Source: DASUPK01 sp963695805
GTDB lineage: Bacteria; Actinomycetota; Thermoleophilia; Solirubrobacterales; 70-9
DNA length: 64,000 nucleotides
Assembly (NCBI GenBank): GCA_963695805.1
Contig: CAVOHV010000003.1
Location: 186,001 to 250,000 of the forward strand
Direction: 5' to 3'
How positions within the stretch are numbered: position 1 is the first letter of the stretch; each line of letters opens with the position of its first letter. The notes under the pieces were generated by a model, which had not been told where the DNA came from, searched no databases, and worked only from the letters and a program-made list of their open reading frames with translations. Shown piece by piece: positions 48,268 to 58,765 of the stretch. Both the position numbers and the translations under genes were made by a program.

Positions 48268-50536
48268 CTAGACGCCCGCTGCGGCCGCCACGGCCGCCTG
48301 CCCGAAGGCGATCCCGCCGTCGTTAGGCGGGAGCAGCCGAGGCACGAGGACGCGCAATCCCTCGCGCTCGAGCGCCTCCGCCGTCCGCTCCAGCAGCAGT
48401 CGGTTCTGGAAGACGCCTCCGGAGAGCACGGCCACGTCGACTCCATTCCGAGCCGCGATCTCGGCGCAGGCGTGTGCGGCGCCCCGGGCCACGGCGTTGT
48501 GGAACCTGGCGGCGACCGTCGCGACCGGCACCCCCGCGCCGAGGTCTCGGAGGATCGCCCCGATCGTCTCCCTCGCATCGAGGACTTCCGTGCCCGGCAG
48601 GGGGTAGGCCTCGCGCTCGGAGGGATCGGCGGCCGCCTCGAGCTCGATCGCCGCCTGGCCCTCGTAGTTCACCTCCGCCCGGACCCCACAGAGCGCCGCG
48701 ACTGCATCGAAGAGCCGACCGGCACTCGTCGTCACCGGTGACGCCAGGCCGCTCGCCGCCAGCTCCGCCACCTTCCGCCAGGCATCCTCGGAGACCGCGC
48801 CGGCGAGGAGCGGAGGGAGGGGCGGCTCACCACCGGCGGTGTCGAGCAGCCAGGCACAGGCCATCCGCCAGGGCTGGCGAATGGCGCGCTCTCCTCCCGG
48901 CATGCGGACCGGGTGCAGGTGTCCGGCGCGCTCGAAGCCGTGCGCGTCGCCCACGAGCAGCTCCCCTCCCCACACGCTCCCGTCGGTGCCGTAGCCGGTC
49001 CCGTCGAAGATCACGCCGATCGCCTGACCGGACTCGCCGTACTCCGCCAAGCACGCGGCGAGATGGGCGTGATGGTGCTGCACCCCGATGGTCTCGACAC
49101 CCTCTCGCTCGAGCGCGTACTTGGTCGAGAGATATTCCGGGTGGAGGTCGTGCGCGACCAGCTCGGGCCGGACAGCGAAGAGCGACTCGAAATGCTCGAT
49201 TCCCTCGGTGAACGAGCGCAGCGTCTCGTAGTTCTGCAGGTCCCCGACGTGATGGCCGACCCAGGCACGACCGCCCTTGGCGACACAGAAGGTGTTCTTC
49301 AACTCGGCCCCACAGGCGAGGATCGGCCTCGGCGTCGCGAGAGGCAGATCGCGCGGAACGTAGCCGCGCGACCGCCGCAGGAACAGCGGGCGATCCACAA
49401 CCACGCGAAGCACGGAATCGTCGGTCCGAGTCTCGATCGGCCGGTCGTGCATGAGGAACAGGTCCGCGATCCCCGCAAGCCGCTCCAGTGCGTCCTCGTC
49501 GCGGTAGGCGATGGGCTCGTCCGAGAGGTTCGCGCTCGTCATCACCAGCACCGCGCCCGAGTCATCGAGCAGCAGGTGGTGGAGCGGCGAGTAGGGCAGC
49601 ATCACGCCGAGCTCTCGCGAGGTCGGCGCGACCGAGTGGGCGACCGCCGCGCCGGGCCGGCGGGGCGCGAGCACGATGGGCCGCTCGCGTGAGGTCAGGA
49701 GTGCCCCGGAGGCGTCGTCCAGCACGACCAGCTCCAGCGCGGCGGCGACCGACGGTGCCATCAGCGCGAAGGGCTTGTCCTCGCGGTGCTTGCGGGCCCG
49801 CAGCTCCGCGACCACGGCCTCGTCGTCCGCGCGGCAGGCGAGGTGGTACCCGCCGAGCCCCTTGACGGCGACGATCCTGCCCTCGGCCAGCGCCAGGGCC
49901 ACGGCCTCGAGCGCCTGATCGTTGCCCTCTGCCACCGCCCGGCCGGCCCGATCCATCAGGCGAAGCGAGGGACCGCAGACCGGGCAGGCGTTCGGCTGGG
50001 CATGGAAGCGCCGATCGAGAGGATCCTCGTACTCCGCCCGGCAGCTCTCGCACATCTCGAAGGACGCCATCGTCGTCAGCGGGCGGTCGTACGGAACGCC
50101 GCGGACGATGGTGAACCTGGGGCCGCAGTTGGTGCAGTTGGTGAACGGGTAGCGGTAGCGGCGGTCGTCCGGGTCCCGAAGCTCCGCCAGGCAGTCGTCG
50201 CAGGTCGCGACGTCCGGCGAGACGGCGGCGTCGGCCTCGCCGCCCTCCTCGCTCTGGGTGATCCGGAAATCCGTCTCTCCCACTGCGTCCAGCGCCTCAT
50301 CGGCGATCCGCTCGACGATCGCGAGCGGGGGCGCATCGGTCGCGCAGCCGGTCGAGCAGCGCCTCGAGCTGCGCCCCTCTCCCCCTCGGCCTCGATCAGC
50401 ACGCCGCGCGAGTCGTTGAGCACCCAGCCGCCCAGGCCGAGCTCCGCGCGATGCGGTAGACGAACGGGCGGAAGCCGACACCCTGCACCGTTCCCTCGAT
50501 GCGCACGCGCAGCCGCTGCCGGGCGCCGACGCTCAT
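48268..50536 (-). CDS. hypF: Carbamoyltransferase HypF (5' end frame-shifted in this sequence)
   Basis: Makes thiocarboxamide on HypE for the CN ligands of the [NiFe] site. Acylphosphatase domain: VRIEGTVQGVGFRPFVYRIA. Two zinc fingers: CDDCLAELRDPDDRRYRYPF with CTNC, and CESCRAEYEDPLDRRFHA with CPVC. YrdC-like domain, then the Kae1-like part with VQHHHAHLAACLAEYG. The first ~200 bases need three one-base corrections (about 50445, 50371 and 50340) to read through; the rest is intact. ATG 50536 overlaps the SIS stop (ATGA). Last gene of the hydrogenase operon. Confidence 0.92.
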
Positions 50537-51735
50537 CGCAGCTCGATCAGCTCGCGCAGCGCGTGGTACGCGCTCGCCTGCGCCTCCTGGATCCGCGGGA
50601 TGTGCTGCGAGGGCGTCACGATCACGTGGTCGGCGAGGCCCTCGTCGGCCACCCGGCCGCCGTCGTATCCCACCAGCGCCACCGTCAGGAGCTTCCGCCG
50701 CCTCGCCTCCCCCAAGGCCTCGATCAGGTTCACGGAGTTCCCGCTGGTGGAGATCGCGATCGCGGCGTCGCCCTCCTGGCCGTAGGCGATCACCTGCCGC
50801 AGGAAGATCGCCTCGACCCCGATGTCGTTGGCGATCGCGGTCAGGATCGAGGGGTCCTCCGTCAGGTCGATCGCGGCGCGCGCCGTCCAGCCCTGCGGCG
50901 CCGCGCGGAGGTCCGCGACCAGGTCCATCGAGTCGGTCGCCGAGCCGCCGTTGCCGAAGGCGAGTGCCTTGCCGCCCCCGTCGAAGACCGAGCGCAGCGC
51001 GGTCGCAGCCTCGAGCAGCACCTCGCGGGACCCCTCGATGGTGCGCTGCCGGAGCTCCCCGACCTCCTCCGCCTTCATCAGCACATTGGTGCGAACGTCC
51101 TCGATCACCGCCTCGAGGCCGGTTTCCCCCTCCGAGAGGAACGGATAGAGGAAGCTCGACGCGCCCGTGTCGTGGACGGGGCCGGCCTCCCGCCCTTCCA
51201 GCAGGCCGCGATGCTCGAAGAAGACGTGGACCAGCTCCCAGAGCACGTGGTACAGCGTCTCGGCGAGCTCCTGGCGGATGAACGGGTCCTCGCTGGGCGG
51301 CTCGAACTCCCACTCGGCGCCGCAGGAGGAGAAGGCGATCGTCTGACAGCCGCGCTGCCCGGCCAGCCCGAGCGCCTCGATCGTCTCTGCGGCGTCCGGC
51401 TCGTCGGTGCCGAAGGCGATCGCGATGTCGTCCGGCTGGGCGATCAGCTCGGCCTGCGAGGTCAGCGGGCCACCCTCGCGGGAGAGGCCGATCGCCGGCA
51501 GGGCTCGCTTGCCGACGATCACCGGGTGCACGAACTCCACCGCGACGTGGCGCACGTCCGAGCGGGCCGCCGGCGAGAAGCCGAGGGAGATCAGCCGCCC
51601 ACCGCGTGCGAACCGCTCCGCCATCCGGTGACAGCAGTGAGCGACCTCCTCCGCCCGCGCCTCGAAGAACGCTTGATTGGCCTCGGTTCGCTCGGCGAGC
51701 AGGGAATCCAGGCGCCCTGCCGCTGCGACGGTCAA
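50533..51735 (-). CDS. Protein with two SIS (sugar isomerase) domains, hydrogenase-cluster type
   Basis: About 400 aa. N-terminal SIS-like half (MAERFARGGRLISLGFSPAA, VEFVHPVIVGKRALPAIGLS) and a GmhA-like C-terminal half (GKALAFGNGGSATDSMDLVA, IAISTSGNSVNLIEALGEAR). GNGGSATD is the phosphosugar-binding loop of phosphoheptose isomerases. Similar SIS genes occur in actinobacterial group 1h hydrogenase clusters; a role in maturation or regulation is unproven. The TTG at 51735 overlaps the hypB stop; the frame is open to 51774. Confidence 0.85.
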   Translation of the reverse strand: MTVAAAGRLDSLLAERTEANQAFFEARAEEVAHCCHRMAERFARGGRLISLGFSPAARSDVRHVAVEFVHPVIVGKRALPAIGLSREGGPLTSQAELIAQPDDIAIAFGTDEPDAAETIEALGLAGQRGCQTIAFSSCGAEWEFEPPSEDPFIRQELAETLYHVLWELVHVFFEHRGLLEGREAGPVHDTGASSFLYPFLSEGETGLEAVIEDVRTNVLMKAEEVGELRQRTIEGSREVLLEAATALRSVFDGGGKALAFGNGGSATDSMDLVADLRAAPQGWTARAAIDLTEDPSILTAIANDIGVEAIFLRQVIAYGQEGDAAIAISTSGNSVNLIEALGEARRRKLLTVALVGYDGGRVADEGLADHVIVTPSQHIPRIQEAQASAYHALRELIELR

Positions 51736-52411
51736 ACCGCGGCGGCCTCCCTCGCCGCCACCCTGGACAGCCACTCTCCGAAGGCGTCGGTCCCCTCACC
51801 CGTCCTGGCGCTGCACTCGATCACCTCTGCGTCCGGGTTCACCGACTCGAGGTTGTGCCGCAGCTTCTCGAGGTCGTACTCGAGGTGGGGAAGCAGGTCA
51901 ACCTTGTTGACGACCACCAGCTCGCAGGCCCGGAACATCAGCGGGTACTTGAGCGGCTTGTCCTCGCCCTCCGCCACCGAGCAGATCATCGCCCGGGCGT
52001 CCTCCCCGACACGGAACTCGGCCGGGCAGACGAGGTTGCCGACGTTCTCGATCACGAGCAGGTCGATCTCGATCGAGGTCGAGATCGGCGAAGCGCCGAG
52101 CGCACCATGTTGGCGTCGAGGTGGCACTCGCCGCCGAAGCCGGCGTCGGTGTTGAGCTGGACGACCGGGACGTGCAGGTGCGCGATCCGGTCCGCGTCCA
52201 TCGACCCCTGCACGTCGCCCTCGAGCACGCCGACACGCGCCTCGAGCCCGGGCAGCGTCGCCTCGAGCAGGGTCGTCTTGCCGGCGCCTGGCGCCGACAT
52301 CAGGTTGACCACGCGCACGCCGGCGTGATCGAAGTCATGGCGGTTCGCGTCCGCGATCGTCGTGTTTGCGTCGAGCGCGTCCTCCGCGACCTTCACCTTG
52401 GTGCGATGCAT
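51732..52411 (-). CDS. hypB: Hydrogenase nickel-incorporation GTPase HypB (frame broken twice)
   Basis: GTPase that inserts Ni with HypA. N-terminal part from ATG 52411: MHRTKVKVAEDALDAN, P-loop VNLMSAPGAGKTTLLEATL, GDVQGSMDADRIAHL and LNTDAGFGGECHLDANMVRS. Then the frame changes near 52095 and 52083 (ALR, DLDLD, EIDLLVI come from three frames) and continues LLVIENVGNLVCPAEF, VVVNKVDLLPHLEYDLEKL, CSARTGEGTDAFGEWL. No His-rich N-terminus, so it does not store nickel. All motifs intact once joined. Confidence 0.9.
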
Positions 52412-52775
52412 CCCGCCTCCTCTTGGTCGGTTGAAATCTCCTCCGTCACCTCGATCGAGTCCACCTCGAACTCGGTGCCGGCCACCACCTCGACGTCGGA
52501 CCCGGCGCAGGACCGGCAGCGAAAGTCCGGCTCGTCGAGCTCCCATTGCTCGCCGCAGGCACGGCAGCTGAGGCGCGCCTGGATGATCTCCTGCTCGAGC
52601 GTCGCGCCCTCACAGACGGTGTCGCGAGAGCAGATCGCCGAAGTAGAACTCGAGCGACTCCGGCACCACCTGGCGCAGGGTGCCGATGCGCATCTCGACC
52701 GAGGTGACGCGGCCGCCCGTCGGCGTGCCTCACCACCGTCTCGACTATCCCTGTGGCGAGCGAGAGCTCGTGCAT
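52393..52775 (-). CDS. hypA: Hydrogenase maturation nickel metallochaperone HypA (frame broken)
   Basis: Reads MHELSLATGIVETVVRHADG (the N-terminal Met-His nickel site), then in other frames VEMRIGTL-, PESLEFYFG- and GATLEQEIIQARL-like segments, then the zinc site LSCRACGEQWELDEPDFRCR with CAG (two CxxC) and VEVVAGTEFEVDSIEVTEE. At least two one-base shifts separate these pieces. The joined frame ends at TGA 52393, overlapping the hypB start. It begins 2 bases after the protease stop. Confidence 0.85.
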
Positions 52776-52777
52776 GG

Positions 52778-53350
52778 TCAGCTCGGGTCGTAGGCCGCGT
52801 CGGACTGAAGCTTGTTGAGCTCCTCGAGCACCACGGCGGCGGCCCGGTCGACCGCGGCCTTGACCGGCTCGGAGAGCTCGAGGGCGACGTTCTCGACGTC
52901 GGCCGGCTCGCAGCCGACGACGACGACCTTGCCCGGCCAGCCGTGGACGGTCTTCACGAAGCGCAGCACGCTCTGCGGGTCCATGCCGTGCGGGCTGATC
53001 GTCTCGCCGTCCTGGATCGGCTTGATGTCCGCCGGATCGGGCTCGAGCACGTATACGTCTCCCGGCTCGCCGCCCTGCTCGCTCACGTCGACCAGGACCA
53101 TCGCGTGATAGCCGCGCATGACCTCGTAGGCGAGGTCGAGGCCACCGGATCCGAAGTCCTGGACCTGGACACCGGGCGGGATACCCATCTCGAGGAGCCG
53201 GCTGACCACGTGACCCCCGAAACCGTCGTCCCCGAGCCAGGCGTTCCCGACGCCCGCCACCAGGATCTGCTTCTCCATGTCCGGCAGCTCGGGATCGGCA
53301 AGGTCGGCCAGGTCGGGCATTCGGGGGACGTGTTCGCTCTGCTCGCTCAT
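52778..53350 (-). CDS. Hydrogenase maturation endopeptidase (HyaD/HybD/HupD family)
   Basis: 190 aa, intact. ILVAGVGNAWLGDDGFGGHV is the GxGNxxxxDDGxG nickel-recognition motif, followed by VQDFGSGGLDLAYEVMRGYH and MVLVDVSEQ (second acidic ligand) and GETISPHGMDPQSVLRF (His ligand). It cleaves the C-terminal peptide of the large subunit after nickel insertion. An acidic extension of ~25 residues precedes the fold. ATG overlaps the upstream stop (ATGA). Confidence 0.93.
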   Translation of the reverse strand: MSEQSEHVPRMPDLADLADPELPDMEKQILVAGVGNAWLGDDGFGGHVVSRLLEMGIPPGVQVQDFGSGGLDLAYEVMRGYHAMVLVDVSEQGGEPGDVYVLEPDPADIKPIQDGETISPHGMDPQSVLRFVKTVHGWPGKVVVVGCEPADVENVALELSEPVKAAVDRAAAVVLEELNKLQSDAAYDPS

Positions 53351-54553
53351 GTCGACACCGGCTCCACTTCGTCAGCGAAGAAGAAGAGGAAGCGGCCGGT
53401 CTCCCGGAGGAGCTCCTGTCCCGGATCGTCGTCGACGGTGACGCCGAGGTAGACCCGCTCGTCGTAGCCCCTGTAGATGCGCTCCACTGTCGCCGTCCGC
53501 CCGTGCAGGATCTTGTCGTAGACGTCCCCCTCCGTCCCCGGCCGCAGCACGATCTTGTCCCCGAGCCTCACGGTCGTCCCCGCGGCGGCCACCTCGCGCT
53601 CCCCCTGGATCTCGTCGAGCCCGGGCGGCGGCATCGGCGGGCTGCCGTTGGTCGCCGATTGCTCCGCCTCCTCCGGCTCCGTGTAGGTCAGCCGGCCGTG
53701 CAGGCCGAGGATGTCCTCCCCCGTTGTGGACTCGGCCCGCTCGATCATCTCCCGCACGGCGGGGTCCTGAGAGGAGATCTCCTTCCGCTCGTCCTCCGAC
53801 AGCGCGTGCACGTGGAGCAGCAGCGCCTCCTCGATCTCGGTGTTGTCGAAGAGGTTGCCGAGACTCTCGGGCGCGAGCTCCGGATGGTCCGGGAGCACGA
53901 TCGCCGCCCCGAGAACCGCCCTGTCCTCGTCGCCGAGCAGCACCGGGAAGGTGTTGACCGGCTCGCTGGCGAGCGCCGCCTCGCCCTCCGGCCCATCGCC
54001 GCTCGAGCGGCGAGACGAAGCGCCCGCCCTCGACCTCGAGCAGCGGATGGGTGGAGATCAGGCTGTGGCGAAGCGCGTCTCCGCGCGAGACCGTCTCGGC
54101 CGGATCGCCCGCCATCTCGGTCTCGTTGTGGACGCAGAGGCGGATCCTGGCGAGCGTCGGGCGAGAGCAGCTCGGCGCGCATGCGCGACCCGGCCGCGCA
54201 GCTCGCCCGCCTCGTCCATCGGAGAGCCGAAGGTCTCGCGCACGGGCGCCGCGCGCCAGCTCCGCCAGGGTCACCGGACCCGAGCTCGAGCGACGCGCTC
54301 GCCCGCCTCGTGGCGCTCGCCGGTGGCCTGCAGGAAGAGGACGGTGCCGGCCAGCCGCGGCATCGGGACCGCCCTGGAGCACCGCCTCGAGCCTGAGCAT
54401 CGAGAAGGCCGCCGGCTGGGCCTCGGCGTAGCTCGGCGGGTAGACGATCCCGAAGGGGGTGGGCGTCGCGTTCTTGACACCGGGCGTGTAGGGATAGAGG
54501 GCGTAGCCCTCGTAGAGCAGCGAGCGGACCAGCTCCTCGATCGCGCTATTCAT
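53347..54553 (-). CDS. Conserved hypothetical protein of actinobacterial hydrogenase clusters (frame broken)
   Basis: Reading pieces from several frames gives: MNSAIEELVRSLLYEGYALY, PYTPGVKNATPTPFGIVYPP, RLAGTVLFLQATGERHEAGE, VHNETEMAGDPAETVSRGDA, LISTHPLLEVEGGRFVSPLE, then an unbroken stretch from 53943 (LLGDEDRAVLGAAIVLPDHP, LFDNTEIEEALLLHVHALSE) ending TGRFLFFFADEVEPVST. The 'RSLLYEGYALYPYTP..VKN' start and the 'ETTGEDILGLHG' region are seen in genes beside other high-affinity hydrogenases, as I recall. Function unknown; no membrane segments. Coupled by ATGA to DUF6084 upstream and to the protease downstream. Confidence 0.75.
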
Positions 54554-55310
54554 CGAAGCTCTCCTTCGCGAGCAGCTCGGTGATCGCGGCGTCGAGGGTG
54601 GGCGCTCCCAGCCTCGCCTTGAGCCGCTGCAGCGCGTCGAGCGTGTCGCGGTGGACCGGAACCCAGCCGCGGAAGGGGTAGTAGGAGTCGATCATCTCCT
54701 TCCAGACCGAGACCGGCATCGTGAAGTCCGTCGAGCGTGTCCCAGGGGACCTGCACGATCTGAAGGCGATCGTCGTCGCCGGAGTAGTAGACGCTGCCGT
54801 TGAAGTGGAAGGCGAGCGGCATCTCGCCGTCGGTGACGGAGTGGAAGTACTTGGCAGCGGCGAACTCGACGTCGTAGTTGCAGAGCACCTCGATCTCGAG
54901 CCGTCGGTGCTGCCGCGTGAACGACGGAACCAGCACGGCTCTCGCTCGTCCAGTGCATCCGCTGCGCGGAGATCGACCAGCGGTGCGGTTCGCCGAACAG
55001 CTCGGTCAGCTTCGCCTTCGACTCATCGTCGTAGGCGACGCTTCGCCGGCTCGATCTGGATCTGCACCCTCAGGCCCGCCATGAAGACCTCCCGGCCGGA
55101 GTCGTCGCTCCACGTCGCAGGCCGAAGCTGAGGGTCGGGGCGGCGGCGTGCTGGATCGCGCGCGACGCCGGTCACCTGGATGGAGAAGCCCGGCTCGCCG
55201 GGCCTGGCGGAGGTCTCAGGCTCGCCGCGCTCCGCCGTGTCGGCCTCGACCTCCGGGGGACGCGGATGCGGAGCGCCGCGCCCGTCGACCGCTCTCGCCG
55301 CCTCGCTCAT
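54550..55310 (-). CDS. DUF6084 family protein, hydrogenase cluster (frame broken)
   Basis: Starts at ATG 55310 (MSEAARAVDGRGAPHPRPPE), continues FSIQVTGVARDPA, DDSGREVFMAGLRVQIQIEP, then in other frames LTELFGEPHRWSI, VLVPSFTRQHRRLEIEVLCN, YDVEFAAAKYFHSVTDGEMP, LAFHFNGSVYYSGDDDRLQI and MPVSVWKEMIDSYYPFRGWV. This is the DUF6084 layout, a partner gene of group 1h [NiFe]-hydrogenases with unknown biochemical role. At least three one-base shifts break it here. Overlaps both neighbours by 4 bases. Confidence 0.82.
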
Positions 55311-55997
55311 CGATCCTCCCGGGAACGCTGCCGCAGCCGCTCGAAGAAGGTCGGCACCGCACGCTCGATCGCGTCCCCGCCCGAGATCCCCTCCCAGTTC
55401 ACCTTGACGGCGCCGACCAGCCCGTAGCACTCGTCGATCGGCGCGATCACGTAGCTCGGCGGCTCGGAGATGCGGTTGACGACGAGCGCCTCGGCGTCGG
55501 GCTCGAGCGAGTCGAGCACGGGGTTGAGCGTCCGCAGGTCCTCCCAGGCCGTCAGCTTGAGCTCCGACTCGGTCGCGCCGGCGGGGCTCGGATACATCGC
55601 CACCATCGCCTCGACCGAGCTGCTGTACATGAAGAAGGCGAGTCCGATCGGCACCTCCAGGCGCGCCCAGAGCTCGTCGGGCAGCGAGAAGTCGTCGAGC
55701 CAGACGACGCGGGTGCCGGTCGGCCGCAGGTTCGGGTCGCCCGAGCGCTGGGCCCAGCAGGTCGCGCAGGCGCAGAGGATCCGCCGATCGTTCAGCTGGA
55801 GCAGGTGCTCGTGCTTCGGAGGGAATGCCGACCCCGCAGAGGTCGCATCGCTCCTCGGCGCCGCCGGGCCGTTGCCGCCCGCCTTCGCGCCGGTCGAGCG
55901 CTGCCGGGCCTCGCCGGATCCCGCGCAGCCCCGTGACCACGTTGGTCCGCCGCCGGGCGGCCACCGCATCGTCGATGGCCCGCCCGTTTCCGCTCAT
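55307..55997 (-). CDS. DUF5947 family protein, hydrogenase cluster (frame broken near its start)
   Basis: MSGNGRAIDDAVAARRRTNV from ATG 55997, ERCDLCGVGIP (CxxC), then after a shift near 55820 an intact run: HEHLLQLNDRRILCACATCW, PIGLAFFMYSSSVEAMVAMY, PSPAGATESELKLTAWEDLR, LDSLEPDAEALVVNRISEPP, IAPIDECYGLVGAVKVNWEG. The four cysteines near the N-terminus (CDLC, CACATC) suggest a metal or Fe-S site. A known companion of high-affinity group 1h hydrogenases; role unproven. ATGA overlaps on both ends. Confidence 0.85.
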
Positions 55998-56921
55998 CGT
56001 GCCAGCGCCACCCGCACCCCCTCGGTGTCCGAGGCGAGCAGCGGAACGGGTCCGAGATGGAGCTTCTCGTCGTCGAGCGAGCGCCCGGCCCGCGGCAGGA
56101 AGTAGCGGCGATCGCAGCTCGGGCAGGTCGAGCATCCCCTCGTCGAGCTCGGCGCCCGCGATCGATCCCTGACAGCTCGGACAGGCGTCGAGGTAGGCGA
56201 GCAGCGAGCCCTCGACCCTGGCCACGACGATCGGCGTGCCGCCCACCTCGATCCTGGTGAGCTGGTCCTCGCCCAGCCCGTCGAGCTCTCCGTTCAGCTC
56301 GTGCCATCCGGACGATCCCGGGTGGAGCCGGCGTCAAGGGCGCGAGGCCGCCGTTCGAGCGACGCCCTGCCCGACACGGCAGCGGGGTGCCGGTGACCTC
56401 GACCGGGTTCAGCAGGTCCTGCTCGATGCCCTCCACCTCGATGCCGAGCAGGTCGGGTGCCGTCTCCTCGAGCGCCGTCTTGATCGCCAGCTCCAGCGTC
56501 GACGAGGAGGCCGGGCAGCCGTCGCAGCTGCCCTCGAGGCGGATCCGGGCGACGCCGTCCTCCAGGGAGACCAGCTCGACGTTGCCGCCGTGGGACTCCA
56601 TGTAGGGACGAACGTTGTCGAGTGCCTCCAGTCACCCGCTCCTCGATCGGGAACGGGATAGAGGTCGTGGATCAGCATGAGGCTGGCGACGACGCCGTCG
56701 TCCACCAGCCGCTGCTTGATCTCGCCGGCGCTCTCGTCCGCGTCGAGGATCTCGACGATCCTGGCCAGGCCCAGGCCGTACATCTCGATCACCGCCGACA
56801 TCAGGTCCTCCGCGGACCGGCGGGCCACCGGATCGGGCAACTGCTCGACCTGCGCGGTCAGCTCCTCGACCCTCTGGATCAGGGCCTCGGGGCTGACCGC
56901 TTCGGCTCTCTCGGCGGGCAT
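55994..56921 (-). CDS. NifU-domain plus Rieske-like electron-transfer protein, hydrogenase cluster (frame broken)
   Basis: MPAERAEAVSPEALIQRVEE from ATG 56921 opens a helical domain (RRSAEDLMSAVIEMYGLGLA). After a shift near 56630 comes a NifU C-terminal domain (ESHGGNVELVSLEDGVARIR, GSCDGCPASSSTLELAIKTA with CxxC). After further shifts near 56350 and 56125, a Rieske-like part: GTPIVVARVEGSLLAYLDAC with CPSCQGS, then DRRYFLPRAGRSLDDEKLHL, PVPLLASDTEGVRVALAR. Likely carries electrons from the hydrogenase or helps its clusters. Follows the large subunit by 21 bases. Confidence 0.82.
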
Positions 56922-56942
56922 TCCTCGCGCTCCGGCCTGGGC

Positions 56943-58729
56943 TCAGGACATCCCGGTCGGGGTGTGGGTCACCTTGCGGACCTGGCCCACCGCGCTGGTT
57001 GTACATGTGGACGCCGCACGGCAGGCACGGATCGAAGCTCCGCACCGCCCGCATGATGTCCACGCCCTTGAAGTTCTCCGGGCCGTTCTCCTCGAAGATC
57101 GGCGTGTTCTGCACCGCATCCTCGTAGGGGCCGGGCGTCCCATAGGTGTCGCGCGGGTTGCTGTTCCACGGGGTCGGCGGGTAGGGCTGGTAGTTCGCCA
57201 CCTTGCCGTCCTGGATGACCATGTGGTGCGAGAGCACGCCGCGGGCCGCCTCGCAGAAGCCGACCGAGACGGCCTCGTTGCGGGACCTTGAAGTCGTTCC
57301 ACGACTTCGTCCGGCCCGCACGGACCTCGGTCAGCGCCCGCTCCAGGTTGTGGAGCCCGATCAGCGCGGAGAACGCCTCGTGATACGTCCGCGCCCGGTC
57401 CCGCTCGATCGCGTTGGACTTCTCCGGGATCTTCCACTCGAGCTCCATCTCGGGCTTCGAGGCGGTCCTCGGCAGGACCATCTTGATGCTCTCGCCGGTG
57501 GCCTTCGCGTAGCCGAAGTCCACGAGCCCGGCCTTCGCCGTCACCCAGGAGCGGGCGAACGGACCGCCGCCCGTGTCGCAGGCGACATAGGTGTCGTTGC
57601 GCTCGTCATAGATCCGCGGCGAGGCCACCCAGCTGTACTTGTCCTGCCAGTCGCGCTTCTGCGGCTTCGGCAGGGTCACCTTGTTCCACGGGTGGCGCTT
57701 GTCGACCGGATTCCCGAGGGGATCCTGGGTGACGAACGTCTCCTCGTTCGTCCAGTCGTCGAAGTACGAGCTGCCCAGCAGGATCCTGATCATCAGGTTG
57801 ATCTCGACCAGATCGGTCGTGATCAGCTCGCCCTTCAGCACGACGCCGGGGGTGATGTAGCGCTTCCGCCCCCACTCGGCCATGTTCCGGTAGTCGTAGT
57901 CGACGTAGTCGGGGTCGTCGAAGTAGCCCCAACAGACGAGATCCGTGTCGCGATACCCGACCATGTCGTACCCCGGCAACTCCTGCAGGAAGAAGTCGTA
58001 GAGGTCGTCGTGCATCGGCACGGCCCGCTTGACGTAGTCGATGTAGCGCATCAGCCGCACGTAGTAGTCCGTGCAGGTCTGGTGCGTGATGTCGACCGAC
58101 ACGCCGCCGGGCATGATCGTCGACGGGTGGGTGTGGCGGCCGCCGAACAGGCAGTACATCTCGCGCGTGTAGCGCGCCACCTGGAGGGTCTCCAGGTAGA
58201 AGTCGCCGGTGAACGGGTTGAGCGCCCGCATGATGTCGGCGATCGTCTTGTAGCCGTGGACGTCCTGCCCGGGCGCGGCCGTCTGCTCCGCCTTCTGCAA
58301 CAGGGTGGGGTTGGTCTCCCTGACCATCTGCTCGCAGAAGTCCACGTTCGCCATGCAGTCGTTGAAGATCGCGTGGTCGAACATGTAGTCCGCGGTCTCG
58401 GCGAGGTTGTAGCCCAGGTCACCCAGCGCGGGCGGCTTCACCCCGTAGGCCATGTTCTGATTGAGGCACGACGTGGTGCAGTGGTTGTCGCCGCAGATGC
58501 CGCAGATGCGGCTGGTGATGAAGTGCGTGTCCCGCGGGTCGATCCCCTTCATGAAGATGTCGAACCCCCGGAAGATCATCGAGGTCGACCACGCCTTCTC
58601 CACCTTCTTGGCGTCGAAGTCGATCTCCGTGTGGATGCCGAGTGAGCCCACGATCCGGGTGATCGGGTCCCAGGACATCTCCTTGACGGCGACCTTCTTC
58701 GATGTCGTCGGAGTCTCTGTCGTTGCCAT
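56943..58729 (-). CDS. [NiFe]-hydrogenase large subunit, group 1h (high affinity)
   Basis: Catalytic subunit for H2 oxidation. L1 motif SRICGICGDNHCTTSCLNQN and L2 motif SFDPCLPCGVHMYN provide the four Cys ligands of the Ni-Fe site. The CGDNH form of L1 and the flanking sequence (DPITRIVGSLGIHTEIDFD, LQVARYTREMYCLFGGRHTH, IMPGGVSVDITHQT) fit group 1h. Frame shifts near 57285 (after NDFKVP) and 56995 (after MYNQ) divide it; joined, it ends VGQVRKVTHTPTGMS, ~15 residues past the cleavage-site His. The start follows the small-subunit stop by 36 bases. Confidence 0.93.
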
Positions 58730-58765
58730 GTTCTTTTCTCTCCTCTGCTCGAAGGTGGTCGTCGT

